In this document: one piece after another, positions 36,256-48,626 of the stretch
How positions within the stretch are numbered: position 1 is the first letter of the stretch
Layout of the letters: the number at the start of each line of letters is the position of its first letter
DNA from: Hyparrhenia diplandra
Taxonomy: Eukaryota > Streptophyta > Magnoliopsida > Poales > Poaceae
DNA: 64,000 nucleotides
Direction of reading: 5' to 3'
NCBI GenBank assembly: GCA_015847255.1
Contig: JADLZK010001921.1
Location: 1 to 64,000, forward strand
The notes under the pieces: generated by a model
The model's input: the letters and a program-made list of their open reading frames with translations, nothing else
The model's database searches: none
Told to the model about the DNA's origin: nothing
Translations under genes and position numbers: made by a program

Positions 36256-37949
36256 TCTTATCTTGCAAGCTCTATCTTATGCAATCTTCAACGCAGAATG
36301 GTCCATCAATAAAAACCGGTGAGCCAAAGCCGCAACGGCTCTCGCCCCATCACGAGTGGGCCGGTGGCCCGACCCGCCGCGCCGCCGCCGCCGCCGGCCT
36401 CTCCGGCGCCCGACGACCTCCCTCCCCCCCCATCCATCCCTCTCCCCGTCCCCCTTTTCGCATCCCACCTCCTCGTCGTCTACATCGCGAAGCGCCGACC
36501 GGTCACCACTGCGAGCGCCGGCCGTTGGGGACGCCGCCCACCGTCGAGCCACAGATCCGCGGCCGCTCGTGCCGGATCCGGCTAGGCTGGGGCCTCCCCC
36601 TCCGCATCTTGGGGTGCAGCGCGCGCGGTTGGGCGCCGGCGTCGCGGACCACGGCAGGTCGTAGGCGATGATGTCGTCTCCTACGCGGCTGCCGTTGCTG
36701 GCGGCGCCGGCAGCGGCTATGGAGCGCTGTCGGCCTCGCATCCATGGGGAGGTGCCCACGGCTTCGCTTCCCTTGACGCCGACGCTGGGTGCGGCTGATG
36801 TCAGGGCGCCCGTCAACCTCCCCACCGATCACTCTGTCTCTCTACGACAGCTGCTTCCCTTGGAATCGAGGTGGCGGTGACCTCGGTCGGGAGCGGTCAC
36901 CATCGGCCTCCACGGCCCTTCAATGGTGCCTCCATTGCGGTGGGAACCACCGAGGCACGATCTCGTCCAGCGTTACGGTTGGGAGCGGCGCAGTGTATGT
37001 GTCGGTCTCCTCCTTGGGCTGTGTCGCCGCCGAAGTCGATGGATGAGGCGCTCATCGTCGTGGATGTCTCGGACGGCATGGACATGGATGCTGATGCCTC
37101 CGGTCCCGATGTCCGCCTCGTCCACCCTTTTTTTCCCATGTCGCGAGCCCGCCCTCCACCTTGTCTCCCGTGTCGCGCCCTTTGAAGATCTCTAGTTTGA
37201 TTTTGGCTAATTGATGACGAGAAAGTTAATTCTGCTCCCAAGAGCATGTGCTCCCAAGCATGCGTCCCGTTGGATCAAATACTTTGAGATGTGTGCTTCT
37301 TTTCCTCCAAATGCAATACTATGCCAACCTGAACATTGGTCTGAACCTGAACATTGGTTTCATGTCGATGAGGTTCACGAGAACGTTGAGAAGTATTAGC
37401 ATTGCTAGCATAATCTAGTGCTTTCCTTTTCAACCATCTATCCACAAAATTGCCTGTAATTGTATATTATTCCCAAAAGAATCTAAGTAACAAAAACATA
37501 TATTTCATTTGATCAAAATTTAAAGATGCCGATGCTTACTCGACATGGCGATGAATCGAAGCCGAAAGCGTCTTGCCGCGGTGGCGCCCGGCGGCAAACC
37601 CCCGTGGCCGAAAGTGGCCGTGATCTTGAGCCGTGAGCGTGTATTTCCCTTCCGGATGATGCGGTGGCATCCGGGTTCTCGAGTCTTCCCTTCGCAGAAT
37701 CGCAATGGCCCGTGAGGCGAAGAGAACTGCAACGCGTGCAGCGGCGGGTGGCGGCACCCAGGATCTACGATTCGCTGTGGCTGCACGTCTAAGATTTATT
37801 CCTAGTTGGGCTGGGCTGGCAGCACGTATAAGATTGATTCATATTTCCTATTCCTACCGATTAGAAGACTATGAGCATGCGATGGGCCTGCAAATGCTTC
37901 GTATTCCTAGCCGGGCAGCAAACGCAACAGACACATGATCCACGGTGGT
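36256..37949. other. GC-rich region with no recognised gene
   Basis: 36280-37200 is GC-rich, with long overlapping ORFs on both strands that are Pro/Arg/Ala-rich and look compositional. The minus-strand 182-residue reading (36277-36825) has no motif I know. 37200-37950 is mixed. It may contain captured exon fragments, but none can be named. Confidence 0.35.
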
Positions 37950-38079
37950 GCACGCATTTTGGCCAGGGTGGTGCACAACCGGTATAAATTCAAACCTGTT
38001 AACTTGGGAGGACAATTTTTTACCCGTGCCCGTGCACTCGGGACATAACGCGTGGCGTCGCCATCGGCGCCCCATGGTA

Positions 38080-38245
38080 CACCAGCTGTTGGTCGGTGCG
38101 CACCAGCGACGAACGGAGCAGCGCGCCAGAGAGGCCTCCAGCGACGGGAGAGCACCGCCATGCGTCGCTGGCGTCCTTGACGGGGAGACGGGACACGATG
38201 TTGCGGAGGAGCACGTCGGGAAGTAGGCCGAGGCGGTCGAGGGCG
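38080..38245 (-). pseudogene. F-box domain relic
   Basis: Read on the minus strand, about 38240 down to 38180 encodes DRLGLLPDVLLRNIVSRLPV followed by KDA, a clear F-box start of the plant FBD/LRR type. The continuation VLSRRWRPLWRAAPF appears only in another frame (about 38160-38120), so an indel lies between. F-box proteins normally recruit substrates to SCF ubiquitin ligases. Here only the F-box is recognisable; no downstream LRR or FBD region is seen. It lies just left of a 3.8-kb solo LTR and near a retroelement gag on the same strand, so it may be a fragment carried by a transposon. Confidence 0.6.
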
Positions 38246-38494
38246 ACGACGAGACGGAGCCGGGCGGTGGAGTTGGTGCCGCAGAGCCCGGTAAAGGCGG
38301 CTCACGTGCGGGTCCGACTTCCCGAGGAAGACGTGCGCAGCCGTAGACGAGGACGGGGCGGCGGAGACGGTCTCGCCGGCCTCCCCGGAGGACGAGTTCA
38401 GGGGGCTGCACGCGGGCTCGAAGTAGGGATGGCGGCCGCGAACCGGGGATCCGTGGAGGGACGCCCGCGTCGACGCAGACTCAGCTCGCCGTGG

Positions 38495-41400
38495 TGTAAC
38501 AGAACCTTCCAAATTATAGGGCCCACATGTACTAATTATCGGTACAACGACCTTTAATAGCCACATATGTGCACCCATAACCTGAAAAGTACTATTAACT
38601 ATTCCAACCAGGATCCGTTACGAGGTCATTGCAGTATTACAACAGTTTTCATACATAATCAGAGTAAAACAGCGGAAGACTTATATTACAATAATTTTTA
38701 CAACCATTTTTCTAGAACAAGTTTTACAATATATAAGTAGGAGTAGCAGAAAGTTTATTATATATTTTACACTAACAGACCCTGCCCACGGGTCTCACAA
38801 CTCACTCATCTTCACTTTCCTCCTGATGGATCGTCATGCAACACGGTCCTGTGCAGACATGACTACCTGGTCCTGCAACATGGGTTAACAAACCCTGAGT
38901 ACGGGAGTACTCAACAAGTCTTACCCGACTAAAGAAAAATAGGAGAAGACTCAGGAATGTTGGTCTATTTGGATTCAAGGTAAGGCTTTTAGCAAGAGTC
39001 AAGGATTCTTTTTGCAGAAAAGCTTACTAGTAATGAATCTTTACTTTCAATATTTTAATCCCAATTAAGTTTCTCATCTACTCTAGGTGATCTTACACTA
39101 GAGCACACACTTCTTAGATGCTCCCTCACTTATTCCATCTCTTAAAAGTTTTTATAATTAATCTACGATGTAAGGGGAAACCGAGTCTCCATGTCCGAGA
39201 AGCACGGCGATTTCGAAATCGATTAACCCAGCTGGGGAGTTCTTTCCACACGACATATGTAGCACTTAAGCTTGCATATATCAACCCTTTCTTGGATACT
39301 CAAAACGGAACCGCGTCCTACGCCACCCGAGAGCACAGTACACCTCACACGTTGGGAATCTAACCCATAGGTATCGGGACTTTAACCCACGAGTGTACAC
39401 GCTACTCCCGCCATCTCCCACTCAAAGGCGCGGTTGTACTTTTCCAATTTGACACCCCGAGATCGGGCTTACCGGAGTATGTGGTCGGTACTAGTTTCGA
39501 TCGTCCGGGGGCGACGCCCAGACAGACGTGCCATTGGTCAAAAGACCTCAGGCGCAGTTTGCGTTCCAAAGTCTCAGTCCACATTGCTTACAACGAACGG
39601 TCCTTAATCGACAAGCCGGAAATACTACACTGAGACTCCATTCTCAGTGCAAATTACCCGACCGGTCTCAATTTCAATACCATATCCCAGTATGGTTTCA
39701 TCACATAACATCCTTGTTCATCAAATGCCCATTCGGGCTATCATAAGAGACTTATCACATTTTGACTCAAAAGTCTAACTAGTTTAGCATGGCAAAGCAT
39801 TCCTAGGTATTTTTACCAAAACGGGTTTTCAAGGTAGATATCGAAATAATCAAGAACGGATAATGCATCAATTAGATTGTCACTCAACTCCTATCACCTA
39901 ATGCAATAGATTAAGCAAAGGTGATATAAAGCTTTTGTAATAACACAAGGAATGTTTAAATGAACCGGGGCTTGCCTTGGTTGACGAAATAACCCGACTC
40001 TGACGATGGATCACAATAATCAGAACTCGGATCAACAAGAAAACCCTCTTCGGAAGCTTGATCGACGATCTCTCGATCACCTTCGTTCACTATACGAAAG
40101 AATAATATATGCTTTACATGATGCCGTGTATATAAACATGATGCGTGAGAGTGCATGAAATGATAAACACTTGAGTACAACTTTCCTTCACGATAAAGTT
40201 GCAATCCAACAAAACCAACTTGTTGAACTACTTTACGAGATATCATCACCATTGTCTAAGGAGTTCTCAAGGACCATTTGATAGTGGTATGGTTTAAGGT
40301 TCACAAAACAATCCAAAATTCACCCAAAACCCTAGGTTATAGAACATTAAACAATTTATTTAACACATGAAATAATAGAGCATAAAATAATAAATATTTT
40401 AACTTTCTTTAAACAAGCTCAAAATTTTTGTACAGGTAGATCATGTCATAAAACAGTGTCAAAATAATTTTCATGATTTTTGGATAAATAGAATAATTAT
40501 TAAAAATCAAGGAAGATGCATTTTAATTAAAATTTGTATTTTTAAATCATGCCCAAACTATTCAAAATTCAAGTTTCATAATTTTCCTAGATAGTACATA
40601 TGATGGGAAGGCTACACAAAAATTTTCATGATTTTAGAACCCATATTTGAATTTATATGAAATTTGGAAAATCAGACACTATTCAAATAAATAAAATTGA
40701 ATAAAACATTTCATAAATGAAAAAGGGTTTCGGGTTGAATCTTGGCCCAGTACTGTGCACGGCCTGGTACTGTTCATGGCCCACTACTGTGTATGATGGA
40801 CCGGCCCGCTTGAACAGTGACGAACCGGCCCGTTGGAATAGTGTTGGGCCGGCCGTGGCGATGCGAGGCCCGGCCCGTTATCGCTGATCTTTGGCCTGGC
40901 TGAGATGTGCTTTCGCCGGCGACGACGGCGGGCGCTCACCACGCGACGGCGGTGCGGCAGCGTTCCGGCGTCGGCAGTGGACCAAATGGAAAACGGAAAG
41001 AAGGAGGACGGCCAGGAGCTCACCGCGGACTTGGGGACGAGGCTCGGTTGCGTCAAAGGCGAGACGAAGAAGGGTGCCACCGGCGACGGCGGACGGGGCG
41101 GTGGCGATGGGGTGTTCCGGCGTGCCCCGAGGTCGACGGGAAAAAGGAGGAGCCGATCACGACTACAACCTCAAGATGAAGGGAAAACGCGATGAAGTGC
41201 GGGTGGAGACTCACCACGGTGAGTCGACGACGGCGAGGTCGCGGCGGCGAATGGGTCCGGCCGACCGCGAGAAGATGGGGTGGCGTGGGCGGTTCCGACG
41301 GTGAGGTGGGTCGCGGCCGGGTTCCAAATGCGGCGCAAGGAGGCTGCAAAGCTGCTGGCTAGCGGGTTTGGCAAAAGGTGAAGCAACGGCGGCGTACGAC

Positions 41401-42299
41401 GGCGGCGGAAGGAGGTGATTCCGGCGGCGGCGCAAAAAAAAAAAAAAAAAAACGGCGACCCGCCGTCCTATTTATAGGGGAAGAAGGGACGAGGAGGTGG
41501 CTGGAGGGGTCGCGAACATCTCCAGGTGGTCTGGGTTCGAGAGAGAGCGACGGTGGACAGCGGCGCGAAGCTTGACGCCGGCAATGTCGACGGGAGAGTG
41601 GCTAGGGTTCTTGTAGCTAGGAAACCCTAACTTTGAATTTGTCAAATTACTCTCAAAATTTGAACTAAACTCAAAAATTTCCAAGAACAAAGTTTGCTTA
41701 AAATTTCAAGATCTACAAATTTCATAATTGGGACATTTTCAAATTCGGCCTCGAAATTGGACTTTTTGAAATGGGGTCAAAAAGTAGGAGATTTGAATTC
41801 AAAATTACTTTTAAAATTATGTAGAAACTTGAAAAACTTTGTACATATCTTTTGTTCATCTCAACAAGATCTACAAACTAGCTTTTGGAAGTTTTTGCCA
41901 AATTTTGCTTAATTTTTTGAAATAAAGAAAAGGGGGTAAATAGGGTTTTGTCGAATTCAAAATTACTTTAAAATTTTGAACTATACTTTGAAAACTCAAA
42001 ATACCAACTTTACTCTCCTTTGAAAACTCTACCACTTCACTTTTGTGACCACCCTCAAATTCTTGATAAATTTTGAAATAAAGAAAGAGGGACAAACTAG
42101 GGCTTAGAAATTAGGGTTTCCGACAAGGGGTAACTTCCGGATTCTCGATTCTTTCCGCGTCTTTTCGACCGACAACGTAACCAAACATAAAATAAACTTA
42201 TTTTAGTTCAATGCAACACATGGTGGGCTAAACATGCATGCTTTGCAATGATCATGATAACATGTCACGTTTTAGTAATAGTAACACCGGGGTGTTACA
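38495..42299 (-). mobile_element. Solo LTR, 3.8 kb, Ty3/gypsy chromovirus-like
   Basis: On the minus strand it starts TGTAACACCCCGGTGTTAC and ends TTCTGTTACA. The flanking 5-mers are CGTGG (38490-38494) and CGCGG (42300-42304), which match at four of five positions as an aged target duplication. The interior is non-coding, with typical LTR text such as ACCCTGAGTACGGGAGTACT near 38890, and a poly(A) run near 41437. The size and TGTAACAC ends suggest the Del/Tekay group (from memory). Confidence 0.8.
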
Positions 42300-43014
42300 C
42301 GCGGTTGGTGAAGCCACATCGGGCGCGGTGTGCATGCCACTGTCGGCCGAGGCGGGCGTGGAGGAGTTCGCCGCAGTTAGCGGAGTCGAGGCGGACGCAG
42401 AGGGGCACGCCACTGTCGACGGCCGAGGCGGATGCGAGCGTAGAGGGCGCCCGGGCGAGGTTGGACGATGCAACGGTTGGGGAAGGTGATGTCGCTGTCG
42501 TCGCAGACTGGCCGGTGGATGCGAGCCCGACGGAGATGGATTCGGTGGTGAGGATCTCGTCGGTGAATGCGATGGAGACGCCCTTCTCGGCGCGCGGGCG
42601 AGCAACTCGAGGCGGGGTGGTGGTCTCGGTCGGCCGCGGCGTCGACGACGAAGCGCTCCGCCATCGGCACCGGCGAGGCGGTCGAGACAGCTAACACGCG
42701 GCGCAGGCGGCGCCTCGGGGTTGGTGGAGTCGAGCACGGGAATGGGCTCGTGGGCGACGTCGAGGGGAGCGACGGGGCGTTGGAGCCGACGCGTCGCGCG
42801 TCCAGAGTCGACGGCGAACCGGACGGCGTCGAGCGGCGCGTCGAAAGGTCGGTGGCAACGCAGCGCTTCCGGCTTGCGCTCCAATCTGTCGAAGCAGGCA
42901 TCGATCCTGGCGAAGTGGAAGTCAAAGGGCTTGCAGATCTCATCGAGGAAGAGCTGGTCAGCAGGAGATAACTCGGTAGGGGAATCCATGGCGCTAGGGT
43001 GCCGAGAATCACCC
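42300..43014 (-). pseudogene. Gag-like ORF start of an LTR retrotransposon
   Basis: Minus-strand reading from the ATG at about 42987 gives MDSPTELSPADQLFLDEICK followed by a helical FDFHFARIDACFDRLERK region, resembling gag N-termini of grass retrotransposons. It lies immediately after a primer-binding site and an LTR on the same strand. The frame runs into Pro/Arg-rich low-complexity sequence and is cut by the solo LTR at 42299. No pol domain follows, so it is a remnant. Confidence 0.55.
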
Positions 43015-43028
43015 GCTCTGAATACCAT
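43015..43028 (-). other. tRNA-Met primer-binding site of the LTR element
   Basis: On the minus strand, TGGTATTCAGAGC directly follows the LTR end. It is the initiator-tRNA-Met primer site TGGTATCAGAGC with one extra T. It separates the LTR (43030-43391) from the gag-like ORF. Confidence 0.7.
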
Positions 43029-43029
43029 T

Positions 43030-43391
43030 TGTTAACAACAACCAACTCCGATCACTCAATCGATCCACAGAACCACTTGATTCGGATACAATCAGAGTAC
43101 ACAACCTCGGGGAAGGGAGGTATGGAGCTTAGTAGAGCAATCTAGGTGGAGAAGGGAGAAATCGAACAAGGCAGGGGAGAGCTCTGGACCTAGAGGAAGA
43201 GGCGGAGGAGGAAGACAAACAGTAGTTGAGGGGAGGATGATTCTGGTTCTCTGAATATTCCATACTTTTCCCTGTTGCTGCCACGCGCTTTTGTAGGAGA
43301 TGCCTGGCGATCCACACGACTCATTGACTAGGCCAAGACCCAAGACCAAATTAGGCCCATTTGACAGCCCAACCATGGGGGATACCTGACA
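43030..43391 (-). mobile_element. Short LTR (about 362 bp), 5' LTR of the gag-bearing remnant
   Basis: On the minus strand it starts TGTCAGGTATCC and ends GTTGTTAACA, directly before the tRNA-Met primer site. The TG...CA ends and the position support an LTR. The partner LTR was not found in the window, so the left border of the element is unknown. Confidence 0.6.
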
Positions 43392-44046
43392 TTAACCGAG
43401 TCGGCTAAGTTGACTCATGCCTAGGAACTGAGTTGGTTTCTTTTCATATCGATCTCCGATCATTTTTGGACGTCAGAAACATGGAGTTTGCGATTTGGAT
43501 TTGTTTCCAACCGGTATAAGACCAACCCATCTAGTGTCCAAGACTATCATGTACGGAGTGAAATTAAACTAGTATGGAACGTCTACTCTTATGCAAATTA
43601 GAGTTCATTTTATGGTTTCATAGACATTTAATTCTATGACTCAAGGAGTGTTGGTAATTGCGCCAAGAGAGTTTTACCCCTATAAAACCCAATTTGACCC
43701 TCATTGAAAACATTCCCATTTCATTTAAAAAAAACATAGGTTTGGCAAGCTAGTAGATGCAAATGAAACTCCCACTAAAATTGGACTTAGAGTTCACTTC
43801 CATACAATCGCAAGATAAGCTGAACTAAAAATGTAGTAGGTTCTAATGCATTAAAATACATAAACATTACATGGTTCAGCAACATGCGACTTGTGCTTAA
43901 ATACTTAAGCCCAAGCGCGACTACAAGTCAAGTGGTTCTATAGTAATATTATTTATTATTACATAACCATTACAGAGAAGTTCGGTTCCAAGGCATAAGC
44001 TATTAATAATAGAATACTCAAATCTTGATATCGGCTCCATTCCATG
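43392..44046. other. Region between the LTR remnant and the protease gene
   Basis: AT-rich DNA with no ORF of note. The right part should be the 3' untranslated region of the minus-strand protease gene. No transposon ends were identified. Confidence 0.4.
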
Positions 44047-44999
44047 TCACGTGCACAAGCAGTAGAGAGCCCGGCATCTAACTAATATTTGTGAGATTGT
44101 GTCATCATCTTCCACATCGATGTCCTGAGAGAATTGTAACAAAGTTTTCAGTAACCAAACTAATCAAAGCAGTTGGTTTTATAGAAAGAATCACGACTTA
44201 CATTATCTGTGAGCCATTTTTCCAAAAAAAGTGCACACAGTTTGAGTAGATATAGCCAGATGAACTTGATTCACAGACTGTTGCATGACACCAATAGCCT
44301 GTTGAGTCTGATGACATATGAGAGGCCCTCCTGAGCAACCTTGTATTCCGTAGCAGCTGTGTGGAAGTTTAATACCCTTTTCCCTTTATTCATTGGTTCC
44401 CCCTATGAAAGCAAAAGCAGAAATGAAATTTTTAATATAAATAAAGTCAGAAGATTTACGTGTAAATTCAAAATAAAGGGAAGCAAAGCTTACTGGATGT
44501 GTCCACCGTAGGCTCCAGGACGTGTAGGAAAGACTGGTTCATTTGAATTTAACTCCCGACGTAAGCCAGGAGGATTATAATACGACACCAGAGCTACAAG
44601 GGTTCCAACTACTATACCATTCGCAGTTCCATTAGTAAGTTCAATAGCAGGATGAAGAGCGTTGAAATTTCCTTGGACACGCAGCACTCCAAGGTCACAA
44701 TATTTATCCTTTTGTTGTACAGTGGCTTGCAAGTCATCATCTGTATCAGTTAGCCTCACCAGTAGAGTCGAACTTGTGTTGGAGTACATGTTCACATGTT
44801 ATCACTAAGCATGTTTCTGTGACTTCAGCCTCTTTGTCAATGATAAATCCGCTGCCTATAAATTCTTTCTTGGCTGCCGACCTCCCTTTTTTCTTGTGTA
44901 TCCTATTATTTGCACAACAGAATTGGCGTGGTTACGGATTGCTGCCTCGGCAGCAATGTCAGACGTCGGACTGCGCTCATCGGGAGGGGGGGCTTCCAT
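44047..44999 (-). CDS. Trypsin-like serine protease domain protein, 3 exons, frameshifted (possible pseudogene)
   Basis: Exons 44999-44494, 44402-44202 and 44124-44047 join at GT-AG borders. The start is MEAPPPDERS. Three catalytic-type motifs are visible in order. The His motif is in LVITCEHVLQ after GSGFIIDKE (about 44800-44855), the Asp motif in YCDLGVLRVQG (about 44665-44700), and the Ser motif in GCSGGPLI (about 44320-44345). The C-terminus LEKWLTDN plus DIDVEDDD ends CRALYCLCT. This order matches Deg/trypsin-like peptidases; about 260 residues. The reading frame changes near 44883, 44780, 44355 and the A run at 44224-44230. That is four shifts in under 800 coding bases, so either the sequence is poor or the gene is dead. 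The substrate and location are unknown. Confidence 0.7.
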
Positions 45000-47815
45000 G
45001 CTGGCAACACTAACAAAGATAAATTCAAAAAACAAATCAATTTTATCTCCAAAACTGATGCCTAAATAGTGACACAGTGTTAGCAACACTGCTAGGATAG
45101 ATCACTGATAACTCGAATCAAGTAACAAGGTACAAGATCTCAGGAAAGAAGGAGAGATCGGAACAGCAGGAGAGGGAAGAATCTGGGTACAGAGGAAGGA
45201 GTTGGGAAGATGAACAGTAAACGTAAAGGATAGTAATTCTGAAGATTCTTCGATGCCCTCCTTCCTGGTTCACTGTTGCCTCTGATCTGAGCAGGCCTTG
45301 GTGCGGGGTACGGCCCATGGCCCTCCATCGGCCCATATAGCTGACACACAGGGAACAGAGAAGAACACAAGGTGATCATGGAAGGAAATTCATGGCTAAT
45401 TAGCTCATCTTTACAGTTTCATTTTCTTTCCCAGGCTGCTTATTATAGCGTTGAGGAAAAACCAGCTATTTTAGTGTGTTTGGGGCTTTGGACGGATCGG
45501 GGACAGATTTATAGCATATAGACTAGATTAAGATTATTTTATATGCCCCGGAATCTTAAGATCCATCACTAATGTATTTTTACCGAACCATTACCACAGG
45601 TTCACCAAAGCATATAAGAAATAAACACACATCAAATAATATTAAGCAACCATTACAGTGTAAAAAGTTGCATATTCAACAGGAACGATTTTGCCATTAG
45701 CCTTTTGGACCCATCTTTATTACCAAGGTCGCAAAAACTTGCAACCGAGTCACTGGCAGGGTTCAGTCGCTGCTAGCTAGCTCAGAATTTCAGATAGAAA
45801 AAAGACTGAATTCACAAATTAACACAACTAAATCGCAACCTAAACGAACAAATTAAGCAAGCACAACTGGGCTGGCTATTGTGCTAAACACTCGGCCCAT
45901 ATAACGGTTCGCTAAGCCCAATGTCTCATCTAGTCATCTTTCCTGCAAGCCTCTTCTCTTCACGTTCGGCAGCCATGGTGGATGCCAGTCGGGATTTGTC
46001 GCCGGCAATCCGTAGGGGTATCCACGGAGAAATCATAGTGAGCCCTCTGGGCCCAGTGTTGTGAAACCCAATGTTTCATTCTGCATCCATGTTTCATCAG
46101 AAGCCATTTTTTTTTTTTGAAATTTAACCGGTGGGAGAGCTTCCCCACCATTTCATTTCAAAAACACTCATGCCCTAGCAAAACACTAGAGCGCGCGAGA
46201 GAGTTTACATGTTTGTAGCAATATACAGGTGCGGAGGTAAGCACACCAGCGAGAGAGAGTTTACATGTCAGAAGCCAGTTTTAGAGATGTAGCTTTTTTT
46301 AGGGTAAAGTTTTAGAGATGTGGTATCACACAATGACACAATCCTTTACTTTTCGTAAAAAAAAAAGCTTTGTTTAATAAGAAAACCAAGTCAAACAAAG
46401 TAAAATATGACATCAGCTGGATCTTTGGTAGAAGAGATGTTTTAGTAACTTCAAAAATCGAAGTAACCTCAATCTCTTATAAGCCTGGTCTTAGATCAGT
46501 TTTTTGTTTTTGCTTAGATGGAATCTCTTTTTAAAAAAATGTACATATATAAAAGCGCATTGACACTGTGGGGATCTCCCCAACAGTTTTTTTGCCGCCC
46601 CAATAAGAAAAATGACATCAGCTGATACTATCAAACTGAGAAGACCAAAACGCAACACCCGCCGCCCGGTATAAACCGTTTTGCATGTGTCTGTGATATA
46701 AAAGCACTAAACCTAGCGCCAACAGGCGGGAGATGAATAGCTACGGGAAGGGGAAAAGGCAATGAATCGGATATAGCCATCCAGGAGACGACGGAAGACG
46801 AATGGCGTATGTGGTGGTGGCTTACCAGTACCAGTAGTCAGCGGCAGGTGACGGGGGTGCAGCCTCGCCGGAGCCGGGGTGCTGTGGACCTGTGGTGTGC
46901 TTGACAAGCCCGGGAGAGACAGACGGATTTGGTAGTGGGCCGGAGCGGTGTGACGGAAGCTACTGTATGGGGGAGCTCATTGCTGCTGCTTGGGCCACAC
47001 CAAAGTTTACATTAGCTTCTTGTCAAGAAAAATGTTTACATTAGCCAGGGGTTTATGTTTACACACTAAGCACCCCATATATGAAAGCACTAAACGAAGT
47101 CCGGACTTCGTGAGCGAGGAAGCCTAGAGAAGGGGTGCTAGGTTGCCAGCAAGAGGTCTTCTTCAACGTATACCTTCCGTGTTCCCTAAAAAAAAAAAAA
47201 AAAAAATCACCTTCCATGCACCATGATGATAGGAAGGGGGAAGGTGAGAAGTAAAAGATTTTAATGGCACTGCAGACAAGCACAGTGTCAGGCACGCCCT
47301 ACTCGCCATGAACTACTCCTACAAGGGCTTCGTCCTTTTTTCCCTCTTTGGGGAAGAAGGAATCTGACCGGTAGGCCATAGGGGTCACATGCAGGGAAGT
47401 GAGAGGCAAAAATAGAAAGAGGGCATCTTAGCCCGCCAGGGCCCCTTTGGAGATTTTGGACTCAAATAAAAATACCATCATGTGGTGGCCTGGTGGGCTT
47501 GGGGTTCGCACCGCACCGAGCTAACTGGATCAGGGCATGGGAAAAAGGGAAAAATCATAGTGCCCCTGCTCGTAACAAAAAAGATACGACTTCTCTGTTT
47601 TCTTAGAGTTTGACCTTTCAATTAAATATTATAAAACCAAAAGACAAACCCTAAAGACCACCGGTCATTACAGCAGTCGAGTTTTAAGCACCCAGTTTGT
47701 GTCCACCTGGACAAGTTAAAAGACAAGGCTGCATTCCAGCAAGCCCAGCACCAACCTTTTTACAAAAGAAACAACTAGATACTATTTTGTTTTCATACTG
47801 GAAAGCAAGTTTCCA
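45000..47815. other. Upstream flank of the protease gene and repeat-poor intergenic DNA
   Basis: 45000-45400 probably carries the leader and promoter of the minus-strand protease gene. A retroelement tail is at 46108-46166. The rest has only short ORFs, homopolymer runs (for example A18 near 47187) and no recognised gene. Confidence 0.4.
46108..46166 (-). mobile_element. Retroelement 3' tail fragment
   Basis: On the minus strand, AATGGTGGGGAAGCTCTCCC plus ACCGGTTAAATTTC is followed by an A12 run. This resembles the 3' end of a non-LTR retrotransposon with its poly(A) tail. The element body was not delimited. Confidence 0.5.
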
Positions 47816-48289
47816 TCAATTACCTGCTCTGGGCGTGTCCTCAGAGACAAGGCTGGCGAAAAATTCCGGGACTTGGCTCATGAAGACAGCCGAGCCAGAG
47901 CTAACCGTGCTCGCCCCTTATGTTCCAAGACAAATAGCTACCTTGTTACAACTTCTCGGACAATATCAGATCATATAATGATCAAAAGAAGCTTGAATAA
48001 AGTCCATAATCTTCTTGTAGAGGCACCCATCCACACTCTAATCCAGAACCAGAGTTGTAAGCACCGTCACAAGTTGTATTGCATCCGTCTCCAAAATAAT
48101 TCTGGCTATTCCCAGCTTATATGCTCTCTCGCGCAACCATCGCTTCAACTTGAAGTGAGAAGCCACTTTCATCAAATTACCGCACCCTCCTTCTAGATAT
48201 TGGCCACTATTATCTCTTATTACAAAGCCCCATCCATCCCTGCTTGAAATTTCTTTGTTACTAAGCCAAAACTTCCCTATGTCTAGCAT
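47816..48289 (-). pseudogene. RNase H-like domain relic from a LINE
   Basis: The minus strand encodes GWGFVIRDNSGQYLEGGCGN and later AYKLGIARIILETDAIQLV, which match the RNase H-like domain at the C-terminus of many plant LINE polyproteins. It continues after frameshifts as CPRSCNKVAICLGT and SQVPEFFASLVSEDTPRAG before a stop. The DNSG and ETDA segments hold the expected acidic residues. Stops interrupt it and no reverse transcriptase is adjacent, so it is a fragment. Confidence 0.75.
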
Positions 48290-48300
48290 ACAGAGTAAGA

Positions 48301-48470
48301 CCCTGTTTAGTTCCCTTAAAAATTCAAAAACTTTACAAGATTGCCCATCACATCGAATCTATGGACACATGCATGCATCTTTGCATTAAATGTAGGTAAA
48401 TAAAATAACTAATTACATAGTTTATCTCTAATTTGCAAGATGAATCTTTTGAGTCCAGTTAAAGTCTACC
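48301..48470. mobile_element. Partial Tourist-like MITE (left half)
   Basis: Starts ACCCTGTTTAGTTCCC and contains CATCACATCGAATCTATGGACAC-type text, ATTAAATGTAGGTAAATAAA and GATGAATCTTTTGAGTCC, the usual order of a common grass MITE. The matching right terminus is absent or degraded. Confidence 0.5.
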
Positions 48471-48626
48471 GTGCTGATTTCAGCTGACGATTGATTTAAT
48501 TGTATTCCTAGAATAAGCTGAACTATTAGCCTATAATTAAATATTACTTACTAAATATAAACAAAAAGTGTTATGATACTTTACATATTTACTTTACGCA
48601 TAACACATCCTATCGTCTGTTTGTTA

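Noticed and set aside
36277..36825. A 182-residue minus-strand ORF
   Set aside because: Arg/Gly/Ala-rich low-complexity sequence with equally long ORFs on the other strand. No motif or splice structure supports a gene.
42252..43028. A 258-residue minus-strand ORF as a host gene
   Set aside because: It begins at a tRNA-Met primer site next to an LTR, reads like a retrotransposon gag start, and becomes Pro/Arg-rich. A remnant retroelement is the better call.
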